From the NCBI RefSeq assembly GCF_013416325.1, contig NZ_JACCGK010000001.1, forward strand, positions 62,001 through 126,000: a stretch of 64,000 nucleotides of DNA, in the 5' to 3' direction. The stretch is from Vreelandella sedimenti (GTDB lineage Bacteria; Pseudomonadota; Gammaproteobacteria; Pseudomonadales; Halomonadaceae). Shown here one piece after another: positions 28,423-39,131 of the stretch. Positions within the stretch are counted from its first letter, which is position 1; the number at the start of each line of letters is the position of its first letter. The notes beneath the pieces were generated by a model, which saw nothing but the letters and a program-made list of their open reading frames with translations, did not search any database and was not told where the DNA came from. The position numbers and the translations under genes were made by a program.

Positions 28423-30746
28423 TAACTAGCCGCCTCCATGGGGAGTCGAAAGGAGGCTTTCAGTACGTCGCGAATGGTGTCAGGGGTAAAAGGAGGATGG
28501 GTAAAGCGTACCCCCGTGGCATCAAAAAGCGCGTTGGCAATCGCAGGAGCGCCGGGTAGTGAGGCGGACTCTCCAACGCCGAGTGGGGGCAGTTCAGGGC
28601 GATCAAGCAGCATGACGTCGATGGGAGGAAGCTCCGAGAAACGCAGAATAGGGTAGCCGCCCCATTCTCTGCTGGTCGGTAAACCATCCTCAAAGGTTAC
28701 CCGCTCCTTTAAAGTGCGGCTGAGCATCTGGATCACATTGCCATGCACCTGATGGCGAACGCCGGCGGGGTTCACCATCAAGCCCGCATCCTGACCCACA
28801 TATAAGTTCTCGACGACAACCCGCCCGCTCTTCACATTGACTTTAAGCTCAATCACCCAGGCAGCGAGCGCGGCACCAAAGCCTGGAAATTTACTATGTA
28901 CGTACTGGGCGTAAGCGAAGCCTCGGCCGTAGCGCCACTCGCCATCGCTACTCGGATTGGCGTTGGCGGTGTAGGGTTTCCAGTTCGCACGTTCGGCTAA
29001 CGCCTCGACAAGCTCGCAGGCGCGGTTATCGGCTAAGAAGCGTAACCGGTAGGCGACAGGATCTTCCCCCGCCAAGTAGGCGAGTTCATCAATATAGCTT
29101 TCGTGGGCGAAGGTGCTGGGCAGCGCCGAGACACCACGCAGCCAGGAGGCACGAACCAGCGTCGGGACGTCGTCGCACACTATTTGGCGATGAGGATAGC
29201 GGTAGGGCGGCACCGACGTTCGATCTCCCATCTCAAAGGGGATATCAATAGGTGAGGCAGCACCGGTCAGCAGTAGTGTCAGGGTGGGCGCACTGTTAGA
29301 GGGGTAGCGCGTATTAAAGCGATAGCCTGCTGGACTGCCATCTGCGTTTAAGCCGCCCTGGATGGCCATATACTGAGCAGCCCCTTTAGGCTCCCAGGTG
29401 TGCTCCTGCTCACGGGTTAGTTGTACACGGACAGGACGGCCAACCGCCTGAGACAGCAGCACGGCATCCGCGCCAACGTCGTCGGCGCAGTTGCGACCAT
29501 AGCAGCCCGAAGTTTCCATGCGGGTAATGGTGATAACGCCTTCATCCAAACCGGTAAGGCGGGCGAGGTCGGCGCGCAGGCTGTGTGGATTTTGGGTGCC
29601 CGACCATACGTGAAGACCATCTTCATTGGCATCAGCGACGGAGCACGAAGGGCCAATGGAGCCATGCAGTTGGAAAGGCCACACATAGTGACGATTGAGC
29701 GGATGTTGTGCGGCGGCTAGAGCGCTGTCCAGATCACCCTCTTCGAGGAGTATGCGCTGCTTGCTGGGCAGGTCGAGCAGTGCTTGCTCTATGTTGTCCA
29801 ACTGAGGCAAGCCTTCGATTGGGCGCCACTGGATCTTTAGCTGTTTGGCTGCGGCAGCAGCCTGCTCTTCACGCTCGGCCACCACGCCAACAAAGTCACC
29901 GACCACCACGACGCTTACCACACCTGGCAAATGCGCCACAGAGCTTTCATCTACCGCGATTAAACTGTTGCCAATAAAGTCGCCGCTATCATGGCCTACA
30001 TAAGGCGGACGAATCACTCGCCCATGCAGCATGTTGGGCAGACGTAGGTCGTGGATAAAGGTCAATTGCCCGGTGGCCTTGGCGGGTATATCCACGCGGG
30101 AGGTCGATTGGCCGACCAGGGTATAATGGCTGACAGGCTTAAGCGGCACCTCATCGGCAAGCCTTAATGCATGACGGGTGCCCCGCAGCAACTCCCCATA
30201 GCTAACGCATGGGCGATCCTTGTCATTTGGCGTAATAGTTCCGTGAGTATGAACAGTTTCGTGGGTATGAATCGTATCGTTGCGATAAATAGTGCCGTCC
30301 TGGCAGCTAAGTAGCGAGCGCTCAGTGTCAAAGTGCTTTGCTGCCAGTGTTAATAGATACTCCCGCGCCTGTGCCGCAGCTCGGCGTAAAGGCTCTGCAG
30401 TGATCTGAATCGACGCACTGGCAATGGTGGGGCCTTGATTGGGGGCTTCAACGGAGTTGCCCAGCACCATGGTGACGTCGTTGAACGCGATGCTAAGCTC
30501 TTCTGCGACAATTTGAGCGAGCGCCGTGCGTATGCCAGTGCCCAGGTCCACGTGGCCGTTGAAAGCCACGATATGACTATCGCTCAGCACGGCAATGAAT
30601 ATCTCAGGCTCATGTGGAGTGAAGTTTGAGTGTGTACCTGGCTGTCCGGGCGCGGGCTTAGGGGGCGTAACCGGGTCGCGATAGATCACCAGAACATCAG
30701 ACCCATACAGCAGTGACTCTCTTGTATAGTCTGATTTATCAGCCAT
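28422..30746 (-). CDS. Nicotinate hydroxylase-type large subunit, molybdenum domain only (NicB-like)
   Basis: 774 residues, xanthine-oxidase-family molybdopterin-binding subunit of the NicB/isoquinoline-oxidoreductase type. It has both cofactor-binding halves and the catalytic Glu726 in PPLGVGESASLPG. Unlike Pseudomonas NicB it ends there, with no cytochrome c domains and no membrane segment, so it is cytoplasmic. Residues 158-172 are an unusual Thr/His-rich stretch (THETVHTHGT). Needs a 2Fe-2S partner, presumably the NicA protein encoded at 38643, and an electron acceptor, presumably the cytochrome fusion at 39124. Divergent from the NicR-like gene. Confidence 0.82.
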   Translation of the reverse strand: MADKSDYTRESLLYGSDVLVIYRDPVTPPKPAPGQPGTHSNFTPHEPEIFIAVLSDSHIVAFNGHVDLGTGIRTALAQIVAEELSIAFNDVTMVLGNSVEAPNQGPTIASASIQITAEPLRRAAAQAREYLLTLAAKHFDTERSLLSCQDGTIYRNDTIHTHETVHTHGTITPNDKDRPCVSYGELLRGTRHALRLADEVPLKPVSHYTLVGQSTSRVDIPAKATGQLTFIHDLRLPNMLHGRVIRPPYVGHDSGDFIGNSLIAVDESSVAHLPGVVSVVVVGDFVGVVAEREEQAAAAAKQLKIQWRPIEGLPQLDNIEQALLDLPSKQRILLEEGDLDSALAAAQHPLNRHYVWPFQLHGSIGPSCSVADANEDGLHVWSGTQNPHSLRADLARLTGLDEGVITITRMETSGCYGRNCADDVGADAVLLSQAVGRPVRVQLTREQEHTWEPKGAAQYMAIQGGLNADGSPAGYRFNTRYPSNSAPTLTLLLTGAASPIDIPFEMGDRTSVPPYRYPHRQIVCDDVPTLVRASWLRGVSALPSTFAHESYIDELAYLAGEDPVAYRLRFLADNRACELVEALAERANWKPYTANANPSSDGEWRYGRGFAYAQYVHSKFPGFGAALAAWVIELKVNVKSGRVVVENLYVGQDAGLMVNPAGVRHQVHGNVIQMLSRTLKERVTFEDGLPTSREWGGYPILRFSELPPIDVMLLDRPELPPLGVGESASLPGAPAIANALFDATGVRFTHPPFTPDTIRDVLKASFRLPMEAAS

Positions 30747-30825
30747 GTCTGCCTCCCTCGCTCGCGTTTAAGATGATCAGTGCGGATGAATTTTAGGTGA
30801 TGAAAGAGCGATAACTAAGGTAAAA

Positions 30826-30845
30826 TTATAGCGTGTACGCCATAA
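30826..30845. promoter_or_regulatory. NicR-like operator at the nicR / hydroxylase promoter
   Basis: TTATAGCGTGTACGCCATAA is a near-perfect palindrome (TTAT/ATAA and GCGT/ACGC arms). Related words occur at 38246 and 38428 in the other divergent promoter of the island, with shared core CGTRTRC followed by RCC. Candidate site for the MarR-type regulator encoded next door. Confidence 0.65.
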
Positions 30846-30955
30846 AAGCATGATGAATTGATCCAGCGCAAGGAGTATTTCATACGTTGATGCATCATTT
30901 TGTTAACCAGTGCCATACTCGATACACGACGTCGCCAATAGATTAAGGATATGGA

Positions 30956-31447
30956 ATGACAACGGATAGTGCGTTCAAACACTCGTCTTCCGGCGAGCAC
31001 TCTACGCCTTCAGAGCAGGGGTATGATTTCTCTGAGCAAGTAGGGCATCTACTGCGTAAAGCCTACCAGCGGCATACGGCTATTTTTCAGCGCTACAGCA
31101 ACGATAAACAGCTCACGGCCATTCAATTTGTAACGCTGTGCACGGTGATGGAGCGCGGCCCCAGCTCGTTAACCGATATCGTCAACGCTACGGCGATTGA
31201 TCCAGCCACTATCCGTGGCGTCATTAAACGTCTTAAAGCGCGGGGGTGGATCTCGCTAACCACCGACCCCAATGATCAACGCAAAGTCATGGTCGTGATC
31301 ACCGAGCCCGGGGAGACATTAGTAGAGGCTATGGTGCCCAGTGCCAAGCAAATTAGCGATCAGACCATGAAAAATCTCAACCCGGCAGAGCGGGTTGCCT
31401 TAATGCATCTGCTGGAAAAAATGAACGCTGATTCTTCTTTTACCTAA
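30956..31447 (+). CDS. nicR: MarR family regulator of nicotinate catabolism (NicR-like)
   Basis: 163 residues with the MarR winged helix (SLTDIVNATAIDPATIRGVI, recognition region; DPNDQRKVMVVITEPG wing). In Pseudomonas putida NicR is a MarR repressor of the nic genes released by 6-hydroxynicotinate. The position inside a full nicotinate cluster and the shared palindromes at the island promoters support the same role; the effector is inferred. AAGGATATGGA precedes the ATG. Ends nine bases from the convergent tctA stop. Confidence 0.82.
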   Translation: MTTDSAFKHSSSGEHSTPSEQGYDFSEQVGHLLRKAYQRHTAIFQRYSNDKQLTAIQFVTLCTVMERGPSSLTDIVNATAIDPATIRGVIKRLKARGWISLTTDPNDQRKVMVVITEPGETLVEAMVPSAKQISDQTMKNLNPAERVALMHLLEKMNADSSFT

Positions 31448-31455
31448 TCGGCTTA

Positions 31456-32977
31456 TCAAAAAGGTACCTTTAATCGCTGTAGGTCGCTTTTAAAGCGAAC
31501 CCACAGTGGTGCTATGAAAGGTAGGACTATAGCAAAGATTGATAGGGCTAAGAGACTCATTGCTATTGGGCTATTCAGGAACATATCCCAGGAGCCGCGC
31601 CCCAGAATAAGACTGCGCCGCAGATTCTCTTCTAGGAGCGGCCCCAGAATGAGGCCGAACGCCAGCGGTGCGCTCGGCAGCGATAGAAGATGCAGCAGAT
31701 ACCCCAGTGACCCGAAAAATAGCATGATATAAACATCAGCCATGCTGTTACGGATGGCATAGGCGCCGACAACACAGAGCAGAGCAATGCCGACCAGTAA
31801 CACATGGGAAGGAATGCGTAGAATCAAGGGAAGCCAGCGCATCATTAAAAGACCAATGATGAGTGTCAGAAGAAGCGCAATAAGAAAGCCTGCATAAATG
31901 CTGGAAACCATTTGCGGGTTTTCGGCAAACAGCATTGGCCCTGGACGTAAACCATGAATCAATAGCGACCCCATCAGTACCGCTGTGATGGCGTCTCCTG
32001 GCACACCCAGTGTCATCATGGGAATCATGGTGCCGCCTATGCTCGAACTGTTGGCAGCCTCTGGAGCAACTACCCCCTCAATTGCACCCTGACCAAATTG
32101 CTCAGGGTGTTTGGAAAAACGCATTTCCTGGGCGTAGGCAATTGCAACCGCGATGGCCGACCCCGCGGCAGGAATAGCGCCAACAAAGGCGCCAATGAGT
32201 GAACCCCGTAGCATGGATTTCCAGCGTTTCAGTAGTGACCTTACTTTCATCTGAGTACGCTGTGTTGCTTTCATGTTTACCGTAGGTGCAAGCCTGATGA
32301 GAGGCATGAAGGTGTTTCAGTACTTCGGCCAAGCCAAATAATCCTACACAAAGTGGCACCAACTCGACTCCCCCTTGCAAGAGGCGGGTGTCAAACGTGA
32401 AGCGGGGAACATCGGTTAACGTATCGAAACCTACCATGCCGCATATTAGTCCAATGGCACCTACCAGTAAGCCGCGAACGGTGGTGCCGGGAGATGCATA
32501 CGCTAAGAGAACCAGACCAAAGATGGCGACAGCAGCGAATTCAGGGCTGCGAAAGCTCATGGCAACAGATGCAAGCAGGGGCGCAATAATGACCAGCAAG
32601 CCCAGCCCAAATGCGCCACCTATCGTTGAGGCAACCAGCGCATAAACAAGCGCTTCTCTGGCTCTGCCTGCCTTGGCCATCGGGTGACCATCCAGTTGAG
32701 TCACAATGGCACCCGGTGTGCCTGGAATATTGATTAGAATGGCAGATATCGAACCTCCGTAAACACTGGCGACAAAGACGCAGAGCAAGAATAGAATCGC
32801 CAGATGGGCCTCCATGCTGAAACTTAGCGGTAGCAATATGGCCAGTGCCATCGTAGAGCTAACACCCGGTAGTGCACCCAGAACGATGCCTAATAGTGCG
32901 CCCAGAGCGGCAAGCGATAAGCCCCAGGGCGAAAGAAGCGTACTTATCAGGGCAGTAATAAAACTTTCAATCAGCAT
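31456..32977 (-). pseudogene. tctA: TctA large permease of a TTT transporter, frameshifted
   Basis: Two overlapping frames together make one TctA. The first (start 32977, AGGAG upstream) carries the N-terminal half, with ALPGVSSTMALAILLPLSF and the family signature INIPGTPGA, through GLAEVLKHL. The second carries the C-terminal half from about LLKRWKSMLRGSLIGAF to the stop at 31456. The reading frame changes by one base somewhere between about 32310 and 32230, in the poorly conserved cytoplasmic linker. Either a sequencing error, a true mutation that inactivates the transporter, or, less likely, programmed frameshifting. No slippery heptamer was obvious. Confidence 0.8.
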
Positions 32978-32998
32978 GATCGGCTCCTGAGTTGGGCA

Positions 32999-33541
32999 TC
33001 ACAATGGGACGTCGAGCAGTGTGATAAAAATCACATAGAGACTGGTACATAGCAGGCTAGATATTAGGCAACCCAGCAGCGCAGCTTGGACGACCCGTCG
33101 GGTACGGCGGTACCCCAACCAGAATAACCAGGGTGTTGCTATGGCAAGGGCTGCAGGTAAGAAGCCCAGCCATTGAACAATGCTTGGCAGGAGAGCCAGG
33201 GTTCCCAGAAGTGCCGCCGCATGAAGGTGCTGACTTATGGGCGGAAGGGGGTGTTCAGCTACTTCCGACAGAGGGCTTTCTAAGGGTTGGCCGCGGTTTT
33301 TGGTGCGTTTCACCCATCGCCAAACGCCCTTCATCAGAATCAGCGTGCCGCCGGTTAATAGCAGGCCCAGTGTGACCAGGGGGAGTAAGGCGGGGCCTGG
33401 ATCTAGCCCTCGGCCCAGGCTATTCATGAGGGCCGGACTGTTGACGACGCTAACCAGTCCTACCAGAGCGAACCCACAGAAAAAAGTACCACAGGCTATA
33501 TCGCGCCAAGCGGCGACTGACCGAAAAGCTGAAGTAGTCAT
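32999..33541 (-). CDS. tctB: TctB small permease subunit
   Basis: 180 residues with four predicted membrane helices. The small membrane subunit of tripartite tricarboxylate-type importers, poorly conserved in sequence but recognisable by size and position between TctC and TctA. GGAG lies eight bases before the ATG at 33541; a TTG at 33559 is rejected. Separated by 21 bases from tctA. Confidence 0.85.
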   Translation of the reverse strand: MTTSAFRSVAAWRDIACGTFFCGFALVGLVSVVNSPALMNSLGRGLDPGPALLPLVTLGLLLTGGTLILMKGVWRWVKRTKNRGQPLESPLSEVAEHPLPPISQHLHAAALLGTLALLPSIVQWLGFLPAALAIATPWLFWLGYRRTRRVVQAALLGCLISSLLCTSLYVIFITLLDVPL

Positions 33542-33561
33542 CGGGTGTACTCCGCTCAAGG

Positions 33562-34536
33562 CTAGCGTGTCAGTGAGTCATCCACTAGGTTGGACTCGGT
33601 AAGAATCGCGTAAACCTCATCGGCACGCTGCTGCAGGTAGTGCTCCGTCTCATCTTGTGACTTGGGTTGAATCACCAAACCAATGTCATGTGCGGCGTCT
33701 TGAAACGAGGTGTCCTGAAGTAGCTCATAGAACATTCCAGCCAGTTTGTTCCTGCGCGCTTCGGTCACTTCACCGGGAAGGTAGAGCATGAAGAAATCCT
33801 CCGCGATGAAGTCATATCCCTGCTCCTTGAAAGTGGGGACTTCGGGCGCGAAAGGATGGCGTTGTTCTGCCGCAACACCCAATAAGTTGAGCTGCCCTGC
33901 ATCATGTTGATCAGCCAATAGTGGAATAGGCAGCAGCGCAGACATTACTTCGCCTGAAAGCAGTGCGGAAACAGTAGGAGCGTAACCTTGGTAGGGAATC
34001 TTGGTCAGTTCAACATCGAACTGGTTTTCAAGCATGGCAGCGGCAATGAAGGAGAAGCCACCGGGAGAGTCATTGCCGTTTATGATGCTGCCTGGCGCCT
34101 CCTTCAGCGTATTGAGGTAAACTGATATATCCGCAATATCCGTGTCATCAGTGACCGCTAGAGCGGCAGGTTCGGGGCCAATAAATACTAAGGGTGTGAG
34201 GTCATTCAACGCAGTGGCGTTGGGATTCATAAAACTCTGGGCGATAGCATGGGTACCCATAACGCCAACGGTATAGCCATCGGCAGTGGCATCTGCCACA
34301 TGCCTTACGCCTGTGGAGCCTGCCGCACCGGTGACATTCTGGACGACTAACGGTACCGAGAAAGTTTGGCTAGCATGCTCAGCCATCAACCTTGCGGCAA
34401 GGTCATAAGCTCCACCCGCTGGCCAGGGAACAACAATGTTGATGGGTTTTTCAGGGAAATCATCAGCCACCAAAGGTGCTGTCCACTGTAGGCCTAGCAG
34501 CAGGGCGGATGACATGATTAGATGTTGTGCTTTCAT
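33562..34536 (-). CDS. tctC: TctC-type periplasmic substrate-binding protein (Bug family)
   Basis: 324 residues. Signal peptide of about 25 residues, then the typical Bug start FPEKPINIVVPWPAGGAYDL. Captures a carboxylate for the TctAB permease. In this island the ligand could be nicotinate or a pathway acid such as maleate or fumarate (inference). Follows nicF after 148 bases, a gap with a GCTGCAGCA / TGCTGCAGC inverted repeat (34639-34678) of unknown meaning. Confidence 0.9.
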   Translation of the reverse strand: MKAQHLIMSSALLLGLQWTAPLVADDFPEKPINIVVPWPAGGAYDLAARLMAEHASQTFSVPLVVQNVTGAAGSTGVRHVADATADGYTVGVMGTHAIAQSFMNPNATALNDLTPLVFIGPEPAALAVTDDTDIADISVYLNTLKEAPGSIINGNDSPGGFSFIAAAMLENQFDVELTKIPYQGYAPTVSALLSGEVMSALLPIPLLADQHDAGQLNLLGVAAEQRHPFAPEVPTFKEQGYDFIAEDFFMLYLPGEVTEARRNKLAGMFYELLQDTSFQDAAHDIGLVIQPKSQDETEHYLQQRADEVYAILTESNLVDDSLTR

Positions 34537-34684
34537 GATAGTTACCTATGTGATTCGTCAGGGGTCAACGCGGTGTGTCTTATAGTTAGGGATGTTTGCT
34601 GGCGTGCGTTGATGCCTTTTTTTCTCCTCTTCTCTGATGCTGCAGCAGGGCTCTAGGGTAGCGTGGCTTTGCTGCAGCAATGGG

Positions 34685-35362
34685 CTATGTGTTGCTCGGG
34701 TTGGTCAATAGATGGTTTATAGCCAACTGGCTATCGATGACATCCCCATATTTGCTATCGATATCAAACAGGTTTGCTTCATGGGGTGCGGGGTGGCGGT
34801 CGCCTACGCAATCACGTACCACCATCACCCGAAAGCCGTGCTGTACGCCATCAACAGCGGTGGCGCGAATGCAGCCGCTGGTGGAGCAGCCGGTGATGAT
34901 CAGTGTATCGATACCCATGGCGACCAGCGTGGAGGCGAGCGAGGTGCCAAAGAACGCGCTGGCATACTGTTTGGTCATTACCAGCTCATCTTCACGGGGG
35001 GCCACCTCGGGGCAGAACTCGGCGTAAGGATTGCCCGCCACCATCGCCCGCATGACCGGCGCCTTCTTGACCCAAATGCCGCCATCGATTTGATCCGGGG
35101 CGTGATAAAGGATGTTGGTGTGGATAACAGGCGTGCCAGTGCGCCGTGCGGTATTGAGTAGCGGAGGCATATTGGCCACCGCATCCACCACGCCCTGGGC
35201 AAATAGCGGCGAACCTGGTGTGGTGTAGCCTTGCATAAAATCAACCACCAGCAGCGCGGGCGTTTTGCCAAAACCGATGCGCCCATCCCACACGCCTCGG
35301 TAGTTGTCCGTGGCAGTGTTATCGCTAACGCCATCGCTGTTATCAGTCGTGTGTGGTGACAT
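34685..35362 (-). CDS. nicF: Maleamate amidohydrolase, isochorismatase family
   Basis: 225 residues from MSPHTTDNSD. Cysteine-hydrolase fold with Asp (LLVVDFMQGY), Lys (VMTKQYASAF) and nucleophile Cys (TGCSTSGCIRAT). NicF converts maleamate to maleate and ammonia. The assignment rests on the family and on the flanking nicE, nicD and nicC genes. The first 25 residues are a polar extension. AAGGAG six bases before the ATG decides against an upstream in-frame ATG at 35383. Confidence 0.9.
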   Translation of the reverse strand: MSPHTTDNSDGVSDNTATDNYRGVWDGRIGFGKTPALLVVDFMQGYTTPGSPLFAQGVVDAVANMPPLLNTARRTGTPVIHTNILYHAPDQIDGGIWVKKAPVMRAMVAGNPYAEFCPEVAPREDELVMTKQYASAFFGTSLASTLVAMGIDTLIITGCSTSGCIRATAVDGVQHGFRVMVVRDCVGDRHPAPHEANLFDIDSKYGDVIDSQLAINHLLTNPSNT

Positions 35363-35412
35363 GGTCGTCTCCTTAATCAGCACACTATATCGTCAATAAG
35401 TACCTGATCTCG

Positions 35413-36189
35413 TTAGTAAGCCCCTGACAAGAGGGCGCCCGCGCCCGGTACGATGGGCTCCAGGTCGAGTGCCTTGAGCATGGCGTAGGTGGTAGCAATC
35501 GCGGCGGTAACCACCGGCTTACCGGTCAGGGCTTCGACCTTGGCGACGGCCGGCAGCGATGGCATTTGTACACAGGCCGACAAGACGATAGCGTCCACGT
35601 TACTTAAATCGAGACTGGCGACGATCTCGGGGAGATTGGCGGGGTCGTGGCGAGCGACATCCAGGTTATTAGGGATCTCAAGCGCTCGGTAGTCGAGCAC
35701 GTCAATGCCTTCCTGGCGGATGTAGTCCACCACCATTTCGGTCAGCGGCTTCATGTAGGGGGCCACTACCACCACGCGCTTGGCTTTCATCACACCCAGG
35801 GCATCAACCAGAGCACCGGCGCTGGTGACCACCGGCGTGTCGCAGCCGTTCTCTTCGGTGCGGCTGCGCAAACGCTTTTGCGACTCTCGGTGGTAGCCGG
35901 GCCCCATCGCCATAATGGCAACCAGGCAGGCATACCCCATCACATCCACTGCGGCATCGGAGAGTTCCAGGGCACAGCGATCAGACTCCGCATCCATGGC
36001 AGCCAGCTCGTCCTTGCTGACGTTCTTCATGCGCATGCGGCTGGAGTGGAAGGTAAAGCGCTCCGGGCGGATTAACTGCCGCGCCGTAAGCATGGCGGGT
36101 ATTTCGGTCTCCATGGTGATATTGGAGCTGGGGACGATCTGGCCGATACGGTAGCTTTTGATCTCGTTCTTTATATAGTTGCTGGTCAT
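35413..36189 (-). CDS. nicE: Maleate cis-trans isomerase
   Basis: 258 residues of the Asp/Glu racemase superfamily. The two catalytic cysteines are seen in GYACLVAIMAMG and LSACVQMPSLPAV. NicE turns maleate into fumarate, the last step of nicotinate degradation. Fifteen bases after nicD and 50 before nicF. GAGG nine bases upstream of the ATG. Confidence 0.92.
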   Translation of the reverse strand: MTSNYIKNEIKSYRIGQIVPSSNITMETEIPAMLTARQLIRPERFTFHSSRMRMKNVSKDELAAMDAESDRCALELSDAAVDVMGYACLVAIMAMGPGYHRESQKRLRSRTEENGCDTPVVTSAGALVDALGVMKAKRVVVVAPYMKPLTEMVVDYIRQEGIDVLDYRALEIPNNLDVARHDPANLPEIVASLDLSNVDAIVLSACVQMPSLPAVAKVEALTGKPVVTAAIATTYAMLKALDLEPIVPGAGALLSGAY

Positions 36190-36204
36190 GGTATTTGGCC
36201 TCTC

Positions 36205-38240
<2,036 letters not shown>

Positions 38241-38245
38241 CTATA

Positions 38246-38265
38246 AAACAACGTATACACCATTT
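38246..38265. promoter_or_regulatory. NicR-like operator, nicC side
   Basis: AAACAACGTATACACCATTT, 65-85 bases upstream of nicC. Contains the perfect palindrome GTATAC and aligns without gaps to the sites at 30826 and 38428. Confidence 0.55.
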
Positions 38266-38427
38266 ATTTTTTGGTCAAGAATTAGTTTCGAAATTATTTT
38301 TTAACGGGAACAGGACGGTGTTTATAAATAAATATATGAATTTAATGTAGTTATTGTTGTTTTTTGGTTTTATGCAAAAACTTGAAAAACGTGTGCATTG
38401 AGTGCTATACGTTTATTAGGCTTATTT

Positions 38428-38447
38428 TTATAGCGTATGCACCTTTA
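38428..38447. promoter_or_regulatory. NicR-like operator, nicA side
   Basis: TTATAGCGTATGCACCTTTA, about 195 bases upstream of nicA. The first nine bases are identical to the start of the site at 30826. Confidence 0.55.
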
Positions 38448-38642
38448 ATGCTCGATGGGTATTAGCTCTGCACTTAGCTGGTGCAAGTCGATTGGCCGGA
38501 TGTGAAAGGTAGATGAAAATAGGCTGGTTTAAGGTGCTACGAAGCGTGTTTGACAGGCAGTATTTATTAGTAATATCTAAGTCATATCCAGGCCCTATTC
38601 AGAGCAAGAGGGCGGGCTTAACAATAACGATGATGATCCTCT

Positions 38643-39131
38643 ATGACGCTAAAGCTAACTATCAATGGGCAAGAACGCGAGCTGGCCGTGCCGCCGCAGA
38701 CACCATTGCTCAATGTGTTGCGTAACGACCTGGCGCTCAATGGACCCAAGTATGGCTGTGGTTTGGGCGAGTGTGGGGCATGCAGCGTATTGATTGATGG
38801 CATGGCCGCACGCACCTGCGTGCTGCCCGTGTCCGCTGCCGTTGGCCATGAGGTAACCACCCTTGATGGTCTTTCCCAGGGCGGTGAGCTTGACCCTGTA
38901 CAACAAGCCTTTATCGATGCTCAGGCAGCCCAGTGTGGCTACTGTTTGAACGGCATGATCATCACTATTCGTGCGCTGCTAAATCATAATACCCAACCCT
39001 CTGCGCAGCAGATTCGCACCGCTTTAGAGCATAACCTCTGCCGATGTGGCACCCATGTTGAAATTCTCCAGGCAGCAGAGCGTGCCGTGGTCATTAACGC
39101 GGCCGCGTTGCAGGAGGCGTCTCATGAGTGA
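38643..39131 (+). CDS. nicA: Nicotinate hydroxylase 2Fe-2S subunit
   Basis: 162 residues. The plant-type 2Fe-2S motif (YGCGLGECGACSVLIDG with a later Cys) is followed by the helical 2Fe-2S domain (QCGYCLNGMIITI, HNLCRCGTH), the two-cluster layout of xanthine-oxidase-family small subunits. NicA relays electrons from the molybdenum site during nicotinate to 6-hydroxynicotinate conversion. Overlaps the next gene by eight bases. The Shine-Dalgarno before its ATG is weak. Confidence 0.92.
   Translation: MTLKLTINGQERELAVPPQTPLLNVLRNDLALNGPKYGCGLGECGACSVLIDGMAARTCVLPVSAAVGHEVTTLDGLSQGGELDPVQQAFIDAQAAQCGYCLNGMIITIRALLNHNTQPSAQQIRTALEHNLCRCGTHVEILQAAERAVVINAAALQEASHE

Noticed and set aside
32230..32310. 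Programmed frameshift in tctA
   Set aside because: No clear slippery heptamer or downstream structure; TctA families are not known to use recoding, so mutation or sequence error is more likely.
34639..34678. Inverted repeat GCTGCAGCA / TGCTGCAGC between nicF and tctC as a terminator
   Set aside because: On the minus strand it is followed by an A-rich, not T-rich, stretch; no terminator function can be claimed.
38513..38725. 70-codon frame upstream of nicA
   Set aside because: Overlaps nicA out of frame and lies in the promoter region; composition is not protein-like.
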